A DNA stretch of 17,199 nucleotides from an uncultured Shinella sp. (GTDB lineage Bacteria > Pseudomonadota > Alphaproteobacteria > Rhizobiales > Rhizobiaceae), in NCBI GenBank assembly GCA_946481465.1, contig CAMLOC010000007.1:1-17199 (forward strand), read 5' to 3'. Of the stretch, positions 1 to 7,022 are shown in pieces. The position numbers and the translations under genes are program-made. The first letter of the stretch is position 1, and each line of letters starts with the position of its first letter. The notes under the pieces are model-generated. The model was not told the origin of the DNA. It saw only the letters and a list, made by a program, of their open reading frames with translations, and ran no database searches.

Positions 1-690
1 GGCACGACCGATATCCCCTATGAGGGCGCGCCGGAAAACGTCGCCGCCGACGAGAGCGAGATCGATTACCTCATCAAGGTCGTGAACCGCTACTTCAAGG
101 AAAAGATCCGCCGCTCCGACGTGATCGAGAGCTTTTCGGGCGTCCGCCCGCTGTTCGATGACGGCAAGGGCAATCCCTCCGCCGTGACGCGCGACTATGT
201 CTTCGACCTCGACGAGACCGGCGGCGCGCCGCTGCTCAACGTGTTCGGCGGCAAGATCACCACCTTCCGCGAGCTTGCCGAACGCGGCATGCAGCGCCTC
301 CGTCACATCTTCCCGACCATGGGCGGCGACTGGACGGAAAAGGCCCCGCTGCCCGGCGGCGACATGCCGAACGCCGACTACGAGACCTTCGCCGACAGCC
401 TGCGCGACGCCTATCCCTGGATGCCGCGCAAGCTGGTGCATCACTATGGCCGCCTCTACGGCACCCGCACGAAGACCGTCGTCGCCGGTGCGAGCGACCT
501 GCAAGGCCTCGGCCGGCATTTCGGCGGGCAGTTCTACGAGGCGGAGGCGCGTTACCTCATCGCCAGCGAATGGGCGCAGACGGCAGAAGACATCCTCTAC
601 CGCCGCACCAAACATTACCTGCACCTGACGGAAGCCGAACGCGCGGCCTTCGCCGACTGGTTCAACGCGGCCCGCCTCGCCGCCGCCTGA
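1..690 (+). CDS. eryB: Erythritol-phosphate dehydrogenase EryB, C-terminal part (5' end outside window)
   Basis: FAD-dependent dehydrogenase of the GlpD family that oxidises erythritol phosphate to the tetrulose phosphate, passing electrons towards the respiratory chain (known for Brucella EryB). The reading frame is open from base 1, so the gene begins upstream; 229 residues are visible of roughly 500 usual for the family. Seen in the sequence: GTTDIPYEG near the left edge, a GlpD-type signature, then FSGVRPLF, the block SAVTRDYVFDLD and LLNVFGGKITTFRELAE, which in GlpD relatives line the FAD and substrate pocket, followed by the helical C-terminal domain. The assignment to EryB rather than glycerol-3-phosphate dehydrogenase rests mainly on the neighbours: eryC starts 8 bases after the stop and eryD, eryR, eryH and eryI follow. 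The kinase gene eryA is expected just upstream but cannot be seen. Confidence 0.9.
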   Translation, partial: GTTDIPYEGAPENVAADESEIDYLIKVVNRYFKEKIRRSDVIESFSGVRPLFDDGKGNPSAVTRDYVFDLDETGGAPLLNVFGGKITTFRELAERGMQRLRHIFPTMGGDWTEKAPLPGGDMPNADYETFADSLRDAYPWMPRKLVHHYGRLYGTRTKTVVAGASDLQGLGRHFGGQFYEAEARYLIASEWAQTAEDILYRRTKHYLHLTEAERAAFADWFNAARLAAA

Positions 691-698
691 GGATCGCC

Positions 699-1634
699 AT
701 GCCGCTGACGCTCTCGCTCAACACCAATCCGCTGGTCAACCGCTTCGCCGATCCCGACGACCTGATCGACACCGTCGCACGCGATCTTCGCCTGCGTGAT
801 CTCCAGCTCACCCATGAATTCATCAATCCGAGCTGGAATGCGGCCACGATCCGCCGGCTGGCGCGGCAGATGGACAGGGCGCTCCAGCGCACCGGCGTGC
901 GCGTCACCTCGGGCATGACCGGCCCCTACGGCCGCCTCAACCATTTCGGCCATCCGGATGCCGATGTGCGGCGCTATTATGTCGACTGGTTCAAGACCTT
1001 CGCCGATATCATCGGCGACCTCGGCGGCACCTCCGTCGGCACCCAGTTCGCCATCTTCACCTACAGGGATTACGACGACCCCGCCCGCCGCGAAGAGCTG
1101 ATCCGGATCGCCATCGACTGTTGGGCCGAGGTGGCGGAGCACGCCAGAGACGCCGGTCTTTCCTATGTCTTCTGGGAACCGATGAGCGTCGGCCGGGAAT
1201 TCGGCGAGACGATCGAGGCGTGCCTGTCGCTGCAGGATCGGCTGACCGCCGCCGACATGGCCATTCCGATGTGGATGATGGCCGATATCGACCACGGCGA
1301 CGTCACCTCCGACAATCCCGACGACTTCGACCCCTACGCCTGGGCGCGCGCCGTGCCGAAGGTCTCGCCGATCATCCACATCAAGCAGAGCCTGATGGAC
1401 AAGGGCGGCCACCGGCCCTTCACCGCCGCGTTCAACGCCAGAGGCCGCATCCAGCCGGAGCCGCTGCTCGCGGCCTTCGCACAAGGCGGCGCCGCCGACA
1501 ACGAAATCTGCCTCGAACTCTCCTTCAAGGAGCGCGAGCCGAACGACCGCGAGGTCATTCCGCAGATCGCCGAAAGCATCGCCTTCTGGGCACCCCATAT
1601 CGATACCGGCGCGTCGGACCTGAAGCTGGGCTGA
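699..1634 (+). CDS. eryC: Tetrulose/erythrulose phosphate epimerase EryC
   Basis: A 311-residue xylose-isomerase-like TIM barrel protein. In Brucella, EryC was first called a dehydrogenase but was later shown to racemise/epimerise the tetrulose phosphate made by EryB (D-erythrulose 1-phosphate 3-epimerase). The sequence shows the expected acidic and histidine metal-site residues of this fold: the Glu in FWEPMSVGREFGE, the Asp/His in MADIDHGD, the His in IIHIKQS and the Glu in ICLELSFKERE. I chose the ATG at 699 because a GAGG ribosome binding site overlaps the eryB stop (TGAGGATCGCC before the ATG), and because reading further upstream in this frame gives arginine- and proline-rich sequence unlike the family. 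It is probably translationally coupled to eryB. Identification is strong from sequence plus context; the exact stereochemistry is taken from the Brucella work, not from this sequence. Confidence 0.9.
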   Translation: MPLTLSLNTNPLVNRFADPDDLIDTVARDLRLRDLQLTHEFINPSWNAATIRRLARQMDRALQRTGVRVTSGMTGPYGRLNHFGHPDADVRRYYVDWFKTFADIIGDLGGTSVGTQFAIFTYRDYDDPARREELIRIAIDCWAEVAEHARDAGLSYVFWEPMSVGREFGETIEACLSLQDRLTAADMAIPMWMMADIDHGDVTSDNPDDFDPYAWARAVPKVSPIIHIKQSLMDKGGHRPFTAAFNARGRIQPEPLLAAFAQGGAADNEICLELSFKEREPNDREVIPQIAESIAFWAPHIDTGASDLKLG

Positions 1635-1707
1635 CCATTCCGCGGGCGCTTGCTAAGACTGGCCCTGAAGACCGCTTCCGGTTGCAGAGCAGGACAGGAC
1701 ATCGCCG

Positions 1708-2652
1708 ATGACCGACAATGAAGATTCCCTCGCCGTGCGCGCCGCCTGGCTGCACTATGTCGGCGGGTTCACCCAGGCCGCGGTCGCCAAGCGGCTCGGC
1801 GTACCCTCGGTGAAGGCGCACCGGCTGATCGCGCGGGCGGTCGCCGAGGGCGTGGTGAAGGTCAGCATCGACGGCGAGATCGCCGAATGCGTCCAGCTCG
1901 AGGTCGATCTTTCCACCCGCTACGGGCTCGATTATTGCGAGGTCGCGCCGGATGTGGACGACGACCCGCTGGCGCTGACGACGCTCGGCCATATCGGCGC
2001 GGATTTCCTCCGCCGCGAGATCGAGCGCGGCGAGGCCGCCGTCATCGGCTTCGGCCACGGTCGCACGCTGTCCGCCGCCGTCCATCACCTGCCGCGCATC
2101 GGCGCCAGCGGAACGCGCTTCGTCTCGCTGCTCGGCGGCCTCACCCGCAACTACGCCGCCAACCCCTATGACGTCATGCATCGCCTTGCAGCCAAGACCG
2201 GCACGCAGGCCTATGTGATGCCCGTGCCCTTCTTCGCCAACACCGAGGAGGACCGCGAGGTGCTGCTCTCGCAGCGCGGCGTCAGCGAGGTGTTCAACCT
2301 CGCCCGCAGCGCCGACCTCAAGATCGTCGGCATCGGCACCGTCGACAACCAGGCCCACCTCGTCACCTCGGGCATGCTGCAGCCCGACGAACTGGCGGAG
2401 ATCGCGGCGCTCGGCGGCGTCGGCGAATTGCTGGGCCATTTCTTCGACAGCAAGGGCCGCATCCTGGAAACGTCGGTGACGGCGCGCACCCTCGCCGCCT
2501 CCTTCTCCGCGGACGGCGCGGACCGCATCGTCGCCATTGCCGGCGGACCGTCGAAGACCGAGGCAATCCGCGCCGTGCTGCACAGCCACAGGCTCCACGG
2601 CCTCATCACCGACGAGCGGACCGCGCGGCGGCTCCTGCAAAGCTCGACATAG
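1708..2652 (+). CDS. eryD: Erythritol-responsive SorC/DeoR-type regulator EryD
   Basis: A 314-residue SorC-family transcription regulator. An N-terminal helix-turn-helix lies at about residues 21-44 (FTQAAVAKRLGVPSVKAHRL), followed by the long sugar-binding domain typical of the family, with motifs such as VIGFGHGRTLSAAVHHLPR and FVSLLGGLTRN and the later KIVGIGTVDN and GGVGELLGHFFD. In Brucella, EryD represses the ery operon and is relieved by erythritol, so a repressor role here is likely. It follows eryC after 73 bases on the same strand with no visible terminator between them, so it is probably co-transcribed with eryBC. The start is the ATG at 1708, with a weak AGGACA ribosome binding site. 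The stop codon touches an AT-rich repeat block that serves the next gene. Confidence 0.9.
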   Translation: MTDNEDSLAVRAAWLHYVGGFTQAAVAKRLGVPSVKAHRLIARAVAEGVVKVSIDGEIAECVQLEVDLSTRYGLDYCEVAPDVDDDPLALTTLGHIGADFLRREIERGEAAVIGFGHGRTLSAAVHHLPRIGASGTRFVSLLGGLTRNYAANPYDVMHRLAAKTGTQAYVMPVPFFANTEEDREVLLSQRGVSEVFNLARSADLKIVGIGTVDNQAHLVTSGMLQPDELAEIAALGGVGELLGHFFDSKGRILETSVTARTLAASFSADGADRIVAIAGGPSKTEAIRAVLHSHRLHGLITDERTARRLLQSST

Positions 2653-2653
2653 G

Positions 2654-2686
2654 AAAATCACAAAATCACATTTTCTGTGTTATAAT
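2654..2686 (+). promoter_or_regulatory. Candidate eryR promoter with tandem operator repeat
   Basis: The 83-base gap between eryD and eryR is the most AT-rich patch in the window. It contains two perfect adjacent copies of AAAATCAC (2654-2661 and 2662-2669), then ATTTTCTGTG (2670-2679), which is an imperfect inverted copy, and then an exact TATAAT (2681-2686) as a -10 candidate. The -35 position (about 2658-2663, TCACAA) is poor and lies inside the repeats, as expected for a regulated promoter. I infer a promoter for eryR-eryH-eryI bound by EryR and/or EryD. Nothing here shows which regulator binds. Confidence 0.55.
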
Positions 2687-2735
2687 TTACCAAGGATGAT
2701 GTTATAAGCCGTTCGGCAACGCGGCGGAGGATGCG

Positions 2736-3506
2736 GTGAAACGGGAAGAGCGCAGGCAGGAGATCATCAATCTTCTGGTCGAAAGCCGGGCCGTCGAACT
2801 CGACGACATCGCGGCGCGCTTCGGCGTCTCCAAGATGACCATCCACCGCGACCTCGACGACCTGGAACGGGCGGGTGTGCTGCGCAAGGTGCGCGGCGGC
2901 GCGACGATCGATGCCGGCACCCGGTTCGAAAGCGACTTCCGGTTCCGCGAATTGCAGGAGGCCGATGTCAAGCGGGCGCTCGCCGAAACGGCCGCCGAGC
3001 TGGTCGAGCCGGGCATGACGGTGATGATCAACGACGGCTCGATGGCCGCCGTGCTCGGCGACGTGCTCTGCGAGAAGAAGCCGATCACCATCATCACCAA
3101 CAATGCCGCGATCATGGAGCGCGCGAAGGGTCTTTCCGGCGTGACGCTGATCGGCCTCGGCGGCGTCTTCTCCGCGAAATTCAACGCCTATTTCGGCATC
3201 GTGACGGAAGAGGCCCTGTCGCGCCTTCGCGCCGACGTCGCCTTCGTCTCGGCACCGGCCGCCTCGGGCCGCCTTTCCTATCACATGGACGAGGCCGTGG
3301 TGCGCACCAAGCGGGCGATGATGGCGGCGAGCCGCCAGAAATGCCTGATGATCAACAGCCGCCGCTTCGGCCACACGGCGCTGCATGTGCTCGCCGATCT
3401 CGCCGAATTCGACACCGTGATTTCAGACAAACCCCTGCCCCACGACACCGCCGCGGACCTCGGCGGACGAACGACGGTCAGGATCGCAAAGGAGACGCTT
3501 TCATGA
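2736..3506 (+). CDS. eryR: DeoR-family regulator EryR
   Basis: A 256-residue DeoR-family transcription regulator. The N-terminal winged helix-turn-helix is at about residues 19-42, with the signature DDIAARFGVSKMTIHRDLDD and then LRKVRGGA. The C-terminal DeoRC domain, which senses a sugar phosphate, contains NDGSMAAVLGDVL at the usual phosphate-binding loop and VTLIGLGGVF. The start is GTG at 2736, five bases after a clear GGAGG (2726-2730); the nearby ATG at 2731 runs straight into a stop. Its end overlaps the eryH start in an ATGA, so the two are translationally coupled. The same order (DeoR regulator, tpi-like, rpi-like) follows eryABCD in Brucella and Sinorhizobium, which is the basis for the name. 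It probably controls its own three-gene unit in response to an erythritol-derived phosphate. Confidence 0.88.
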   Translation: MKREERRQEIINLLVESRAVELDDIAARFGVSKMTIHRDLDDLERAGVLRKVRGGATIDAGTRFESDFRFRELQEADVKRALAETAAELVEPGMTVMINDGSMAAVLGDVLCEKKPITIITNNAAIMERAKGLSGVTLIGLGGVFSAKFNAYFGIVTEEALSRLRADVAFVSAPAASGRLSYHMDEAVVRTKRAMMAASRQKCLMINSRRFGHTALHVLADLAEFDTVISDKPLPHDTAADLGGRTTVRIAKETLS

Positions 3507-4267
3507 GCCGCAATTTCTGGGTCGGAACGAGCTGGAAGATGAACAAGACGCTGGCCGAGGCGAAGGTCTTCGCCGAGGGCCTGAAGGCCGCCGACGGCGG
3601 CCGTGACGCCCGTATCCAGCGCTTCGTCATTCCGCCGTTTACGGCCGTGCGCGAGGTGAAGGCGCTGCTTGCCGACACCTCCGTCAAGGTCGGCGCACAG
3701 AACATGCACTGGGCGAACGAAGGCGCCTGGACCGGCGAAGTCTCGCCGGTCATGCTGAAGGACTGCAACCTCGACCTCGTCGAACTCGGCCATTCCGAGC
3801 GCCGCGAGCATTTCGGCGAGACGGACGAGACGGTCGGCCTCAAGACGGAGGCCGCCGTGCGCCACGGCCTCGTGCCGCTGATCTGCATCGGCGAAACGCT
3901 GGCCGACCGCGAGGGCGGCCGTGCCGCCGAAGTGCTGGCGCAGCAGGTGCGCGGCGCGCTGTCGCGGCTCGACGCCACGCAGAAGCAGGCAGAGATCCTG
4001 CTCGCCTACGAGCCCGTCTGGGCGATCGGCGAAAAGGGCATTCCGGCGACCGCGGACTACGCCAATGCGCGCCATGCGGAGATTGCCGAGGTGGCGGAAA
4101 AGATCCTCGGCCGCCGCATTCCCTGCCTCTACGGTGGTTCCGTCAATCCGCAGAACTGCGAGGAACTGATCGCCTGCCCGGACATCGACGGGCTCTTCAT
4201 CGGCCGCTCAGCCTGGAAGGTTGAAGGCTATCTCGACATCCTGGCGCGTTGCGCCGCCACTATCTGA
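3503..4267 (+). CDS. eryH: TIM-like tetrulose phosphate isomerase EryH (TpiB/TpiA2)
   Basis: A 254-residue triosephosphate isomerase homologue. In the Brucella erythritol pathway the equivalent protein isomerises the tetrulose phosphate from EryC to D-erythrulose 4-phosphate (EC 5.3.1.33). TIM catalytic residues are present: Lys12 in SWKMNK, His97 in [12 protein letters not shown], Glu170 in AYEPVWAIG, and the YGGS phosphate loop at 210-213. Departures from ordinary TIM are clear: the conserved Asn two residues before Lys12 is Ser, the phosphate-gripping loop after AIG reads EKG instead of TGK, and the last phosphate motif has GR (IGRSAWK) where TIM has GG. The ATG at 3503 follows a good AGGAG and overlaps the eryR stop by four bases. 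A housekeeping tpiA should exist elsewhere in the genome. Sometimes named tpiB in Sinorhizobium. Confidence 0.92.
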   Translation: MSRNFWVGTSWKMNKTLAEAKVFAEGLKAADGGRDARIQRFVIPPFTAVREVKALLADTSVKVGAQNMHWANEGAWTGEVSPVMLKDCNLDLVELGHSERREHFGETDETVGLKTEAAVRHGLVPLICIGETLADREGGRAAEVLAQQVRGALSRLDATQKQAEILLAYEPVWAIGEKGIPATADYANARHAEIAEVAEKILGRRIPCLYGGSVNPQNCEELIACPDIDGLFIGRSAWKVEGYLDILARCAATI

Positions 4268-4280
4268 AAGGAGATACCCC

Positions 4281-4739
4281 ATGAAACTCGCTATTGCCGG
4301 TGACAGCGCGGGCGAAGGCCTCGCCAAGGTTCTCGCCGATCACCTGAAGGACCGCCACGACGTGCACGAAGTCTCGCGCACCGACGCCGGCCCGGACGCC
4401 TTCTACGCCAACCTCTCCGACCGCGTCGCTTCCGCGGTCGCCGCCGGTGACTACGACCGCGCCATCCTCGTCTGCGGCACGGGCATCGGCGTGTGCATCT
4501 CGGCCAACAAGGTGCCGGGCATCCGCGCCGCGCTGACGCACGACACCTATTCGGCCGAGCGCGCCGCGCTGTCCAACAACGCCCAGATCATCACCATGGG
4601 CGCGCGCGTCATCGGCTCGGAACTGGCGAAAGCCATCGCCGACGCCTTCCTCGCCCAGACGTTCGACGAGAACGGCCGCTCGGCCGGCAATGTCCAGGCG
4701 ATCAACGAGGTCGACGCCAAGTACAACGCGGGCAAGTAA
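4281..4739 (+). CDS. eryI: RpiB-like D-erythrulose 4-phosphate isomerase EryI
   Basis: A 152-residue RpiB/LacAB-family sugar phosphate isomerase. The Brucella homologue performs the last step of erythritol breakdown, D-erythrulose 4-phosphate to D-erythrose 4-phosphate (EC 5.3.1.34), which then enters the pentose phosphate pathway. The catalytic Cys65 sits in [15 protein letters not shown], with Thr67 in the anion hole. Compared with E. coli RpiB, the His of the DH pair near the N-terminus is Ser9 (GDSAGEG), and the His of the RQHND motif, linked to furanose ring opening, is Ser98 (ALSNNAQ). The C-terminal RHQQR motif is RSAGN. A tetrulose 4-phosphate cannot form a furanose ring, so loss of the ring-opening residue makes sense. 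The ATG at 4281 has AAAGGAG starting directly after the eryH stop. It is the last gene of the unit. Also annotated rpiB. Confidence 0.92.
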   Translation: MKLAIAGDSAGEGLAKVLADHLKDRHDVHEVSRTDAGPDAFYANLSDRVASAVAAGDYDRAILVCGTGIGVCISANKVPGIRAALTHDTYSAERAALSNNAQIITMGARVIGSELAKAIADAFLAQTFDENGRSAGNVQAINEVDAKYNAGK

Positions 4740-4752
4740 ACTCGTTCAGGAA

Positions 4753-4787
4753 AGCGGAATGCGGCTCAGCCGCGTTCCGCTCTTTTT
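4753..4787 (+). terminator. Intrinsic terminator of the ery operon
   Basis: Fourteen-base arms, AGCGGAATGCGGCT (4753-4766) and AGCCGCGTTCCGCT (4768-4781), pair with one T-G wobble around a minimal loop and are followed by CTTTTT. It lies 14 bases after the eryI stop. The opposing racemase gene ends at 4799, so the stem may also stop transcripts from the other side, although the T tract in that direction (TTTCC) is poor. Confidence 0.9.
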
Positions 4788-4798
4788 GTAAGTAAATA

Positions 4799-5512
4799 CT
4801 AACCGAGAGCCGCTGCAAGCTTGCTGGCCGGCGGCGGCGCGTAGCCGCCGAGACGGGACGTGCGCATGTTGAGGCCGCCCATCGCCTCGGCCAGCTTCAC
4901 GGCACAGGTCACGCCGTCGAGCACGGGCAGGCCGTGCTCCTCGGCAAGGTCGTTCGCAAGGCTCGCCATGCCGGCGCAGCCGAGCACGATCGCCTCCGCC
5001 CGGTCCTCGCTGACGGCAAGGCCGATCTCCGCACTGATCTTCTGGCGTGCATTGGAGCCCGGTTGCTCCAGTTCCAGCACCGCCACTTCCGAGGAACGCA
5101 CGCGGGCGCAACGCACAGAAAGGCCGTAGCGCGAGAGATTGTGCTCCAGCGCCGGCACCGAGCGGGCCAGCGTCGTCACCACGGAAAACTTGTTCGAGAT
5201 CATCGAGGCGAAGTGATAGGCCGCCTCGCCGATGCCGATGACGGGCTTGTCGGTGAGGCAGCGCGCCGCGTCGAGCCCGGTATCGTCGAAACAGGCGATG
5301 ACCACGGCGTCGCAATCCGGATTGTTCCTGATGACGCCGAGCAGGCCGGCAAGGCTCATCGCCTCGTCAAAATAGCCTTCGATGGAGACCGGCCCGTTGA
5401 CGGGATTGAGGGCGACGATCTCGGTTCCGGCAGAGGCGGCGCCGCGCGCCGCCTTGCCGATATGGTCCGTCATCGATGCTGTGGTGTTGGGGTTGATGAC
5501 GAGGATTTTCAT
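4799..5512 (-). CDS. Hydantoin/Asp-Glu racemase family protein (HyuE-like)
   Basis: A 237-residue member of the Asp/Glu/hydantoin racemase superfamily, cofactor-independent enzymes that use two cysteines to invert a carbon centre. The two expected cysteines are present: Cys74 in VVIACFDDTGLD and Cys179 in AIVLGCAGM. The N-terminus MKILVINPNTTASMTDHIG and the block GPVSIEGYFDEA closely match hydantoin racemase HyuE and allantoin racemase rather than glutamate racemase MurI. Its ATG lies one base after the livF stop, so it is the last gene of the liv-type transporter operon and should act on what that transporter brings in. No hydantoinase or carbamoylase gene is in the window, so the substrate (5-substituted hydantoin, allantoin or another chiral compound) is open. 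Probably cytoplasmic. Confidence 0.85.
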   Translation of the reverse strand: MKILVINPNTTASMTDHIGKAARGAASAGTEIVALNPVNGPVSIEGYFDEAMSLAGLLGVIRNNPDCDAVVIACFDDTGLDAARCLTDKPVIGIGEAAYHFASMISNKFSVVTTLARSVPALEHNLSRYGLSVRCARVRSSEVAVLELEQPGSNARQKISAEIGLAVSEDRAEAIVLGCAGMASLANDLAEEHGLPVLDGVTCAVKLAEAMGGLNMRTSRLGGYAPPPASKLAAALG

Positions 5513-5513
5513 G

Positions 5514-6236
5514 TCAGAGTTCGCCTCCGAGGTAGGCAGCCTTGATGCGGTCGTCGTTCATCAGGTCCTTGGAATTCCCTGACAATGCGATCGACCCGGT
5601 GGAAAGCGCATAAGCGCGGTTGGAGATGGAAAGCGCCATGCGGCTGTTCTGCTCGACGAGGAGGATGGAGACCTTCTCGTCACGGCTGATGGCGACGATG
5701 GCGCGGGCGATGTCCTGCACCAGTTTCGGCGCGATGCCGAGCGAGGGCTCGTCCAGAAGCAGGAGTTTCGGGCGGGCCATGAGGGCGCGGCCGATCACCA
5801 TCATCTGCTGTTCGCCGCCCGACATGGTGCTCGCCTGCTGGTGATAGCGCTCGCGCAGGCGCGGGAAACGCGTCAGCACGTTCTCCAGCGTCTGCTCGAC
5901 CTCCGCCTTGTCCGTGCGCGTGAAGGCGCCCATCAGGAGGTTGTCCTTCACCGACATCAGCGGAAAGGCGCGCCGCCCCTCGGGCACCATCGAGATGCCC
6001 TTGCGCACCACATCCGACGCCGACGTGCCGTCGAGGCGCTGGCCCTGATAGAAGATCTGGCCGGATTTTACCGGCCGAAGACCGGTGATCGCCCTGAGGA
6101 TGGAAGATTTGCCCGCACCGTTCGCGCCGATCAGCGCCACGGTCTCGCCCTCGTCCACGTCGATCGAGACGCCCTTCAGCGCATAGATGTGGTCGTAATA
6201 GAGTTCGATATTCTCAACGCTCAATATCTTCGTCAT
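5514..6236 (-). CDS. Branched-chain-amino-acid-type ABC transporter ATPase, LivF family
   Basis: A 240-residue ATP-binding subunit of a HAAT-family importer. Walker A GANGAGKSS at 37-45, signature MSGGEQQMMVIGRAL, Walker B LLLLDEPSLGIAPK, switch His region replaced as usual in LivF by LLVEQNSRMAL, and the typical VPEGRRAFPLMSVKDNL segment. Length and motifs fit LivF. It starts four bases after the livG stop and ends one base before the racemase gene, so it belongs to one operon. It pairs with LivG as a heterodimer on the cytoplasmic side of the LivH/LivM channel. The family transports amino acids, urea, amides and aromatic acids, so the fold alone does not reveal the cargo. Confidence 0.93.
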   Translation of the reverse strand: MTKILSVENIELYYDHIYALKGVSIDVDEGETVALIGANGAGKSSILRAITGLRPVKSGQIFYQGQRLDGTSASDVVRKGISMVPEGRRAFPLMSVKDNLLMGAFTRTDKAEVEQTLENVLTRFPRLRERYHQQASTMSGGEQQMMVIGRALMARPKLLLLDEPSLGIAPKLVQDIARAIVAISRDEKVSILLVEQNSRMALSISNRAYALSTGSIALSGNSKDLMNDDRIKAAYLGGEL

Positions 6237-6239
6237 GGC

Positions 6240-7022
6240 TTACATCCCGATCGCCGCATCTTCGGAGCCGAGATAGGCTTCGATCACCTTCTCGTTCTCG
6301 CGGATTTCCTGGGGGGTGCCCTCGGCCAGCTTCTGGCCGAAGTTGATGCACACGATGCGGTCGCTGATCTTCATGACGGCGGGCATGTCGTGCTCGACGA
6401 GGAGCACGGTGACGCCGCGCTCGTCGCGCAGGCGCCGCACCAGGCCCACCATCTTCATCGTCTCGTCATGGTTCATGCCGGCGAAGGGCTCGTCGAGCAG
6501 GATGACCTTCGGATCGGTCGCAAGGCCGATCGCCATGCCGAGTGCGCGCAGATGCCCCTGCGGCAGGTTCGAGGCGAGTTCGTTGCGGATCGCCTGGAGG
6601 CCGAGGAAGTCGACGATATCGTCCGCCGAGGCCGCGAAGGCCGCCTCGTCCTCCTTCGCTTGGCTCGTGCCGAGGAAGAAGCCGAAGAGGCTGGCCTTCG
6701 AGCGCAGGTGATGGGAGACGATGATGTTCTCGCGCACCGTCATGGAGCGGAAGATCGTCGTTTCCTGGAAGGTGCGCACGACGCCCATGCGGGCCACCTT
6801 GTGCGGGGCGAGGCTGGAAATGCGCTCCCCGTTGAACAGCACCTCGCCGCTGGTCGCCGGCACGAAGGAGGAGATCAGCTTGAACAGCGTCGATTTTCCC
6901 GCGCCGTTCGGGCCGATCACCGAGAGGATCTCGCCCTTGTTGACGTCGAAGGAGACGTCGTTGACCGCCGTCAGGCCGCCGTAGCGCTTGGTGATGTTCT
7001 TGATTTGCAGGATGGTGCTCAT
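6240..7022 (-). CDS. Branched-chain-amino-acid-type ABC transporter ATPase, LivG family
   Basis: A 260-residue ATPase subunit. Walker A GPNGAGKST at 37-45, the LivG-typical VRTFQETTIFRSMTVRENI, Walker B KVILLDEPFAGMNHDE, and the switch histidine in LLVEHDMPAVMKISDRI. The ABC signature is unusual: where LivG normally reads a YGQQR or SGGQ type motif, this protein has NLPQGHLRALGMA. LivF in the same operon has a standard SGGEQ. The ATG at 7022 overlaps the livM stop by four bases (ATGA), which sets the start; longer readings upstream run through livM in another frame. Part of the livKHMGF-racemase operon. Confidence 0.92.
   Translation of the reverse strand: MSTILQIKNITKRYGGLTAVNDVSFDVNKGEILSVIGPNGAGKSTLFKLISSFVPATSGEVLFNGERISSLAPHKVARMGVVRTFQETTIFRSMTVRENIIVSHHLRSKASLFGFFLGTSQAKEDEAAFAASADDIVDFLGLQAIRNELASNLPQGHLRALGMAIGLATDPKVILLDEPFAGMNHDETMKMVGLVRRLRDERGVTVLLVEHDMPAVMKISDRIVCINFGQKLAEGTPQEIRENEKVIEAYLGSEDAAIGM

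Noticed and set aside
4799..5512. Possible glutamate racemase MurI
   Set aside because: N-terminal INPNTT and GPVSIEG blocks and the Cys contexts are of the hydantoin/allantoin racemase branch, and the gene is in a transporter operon.
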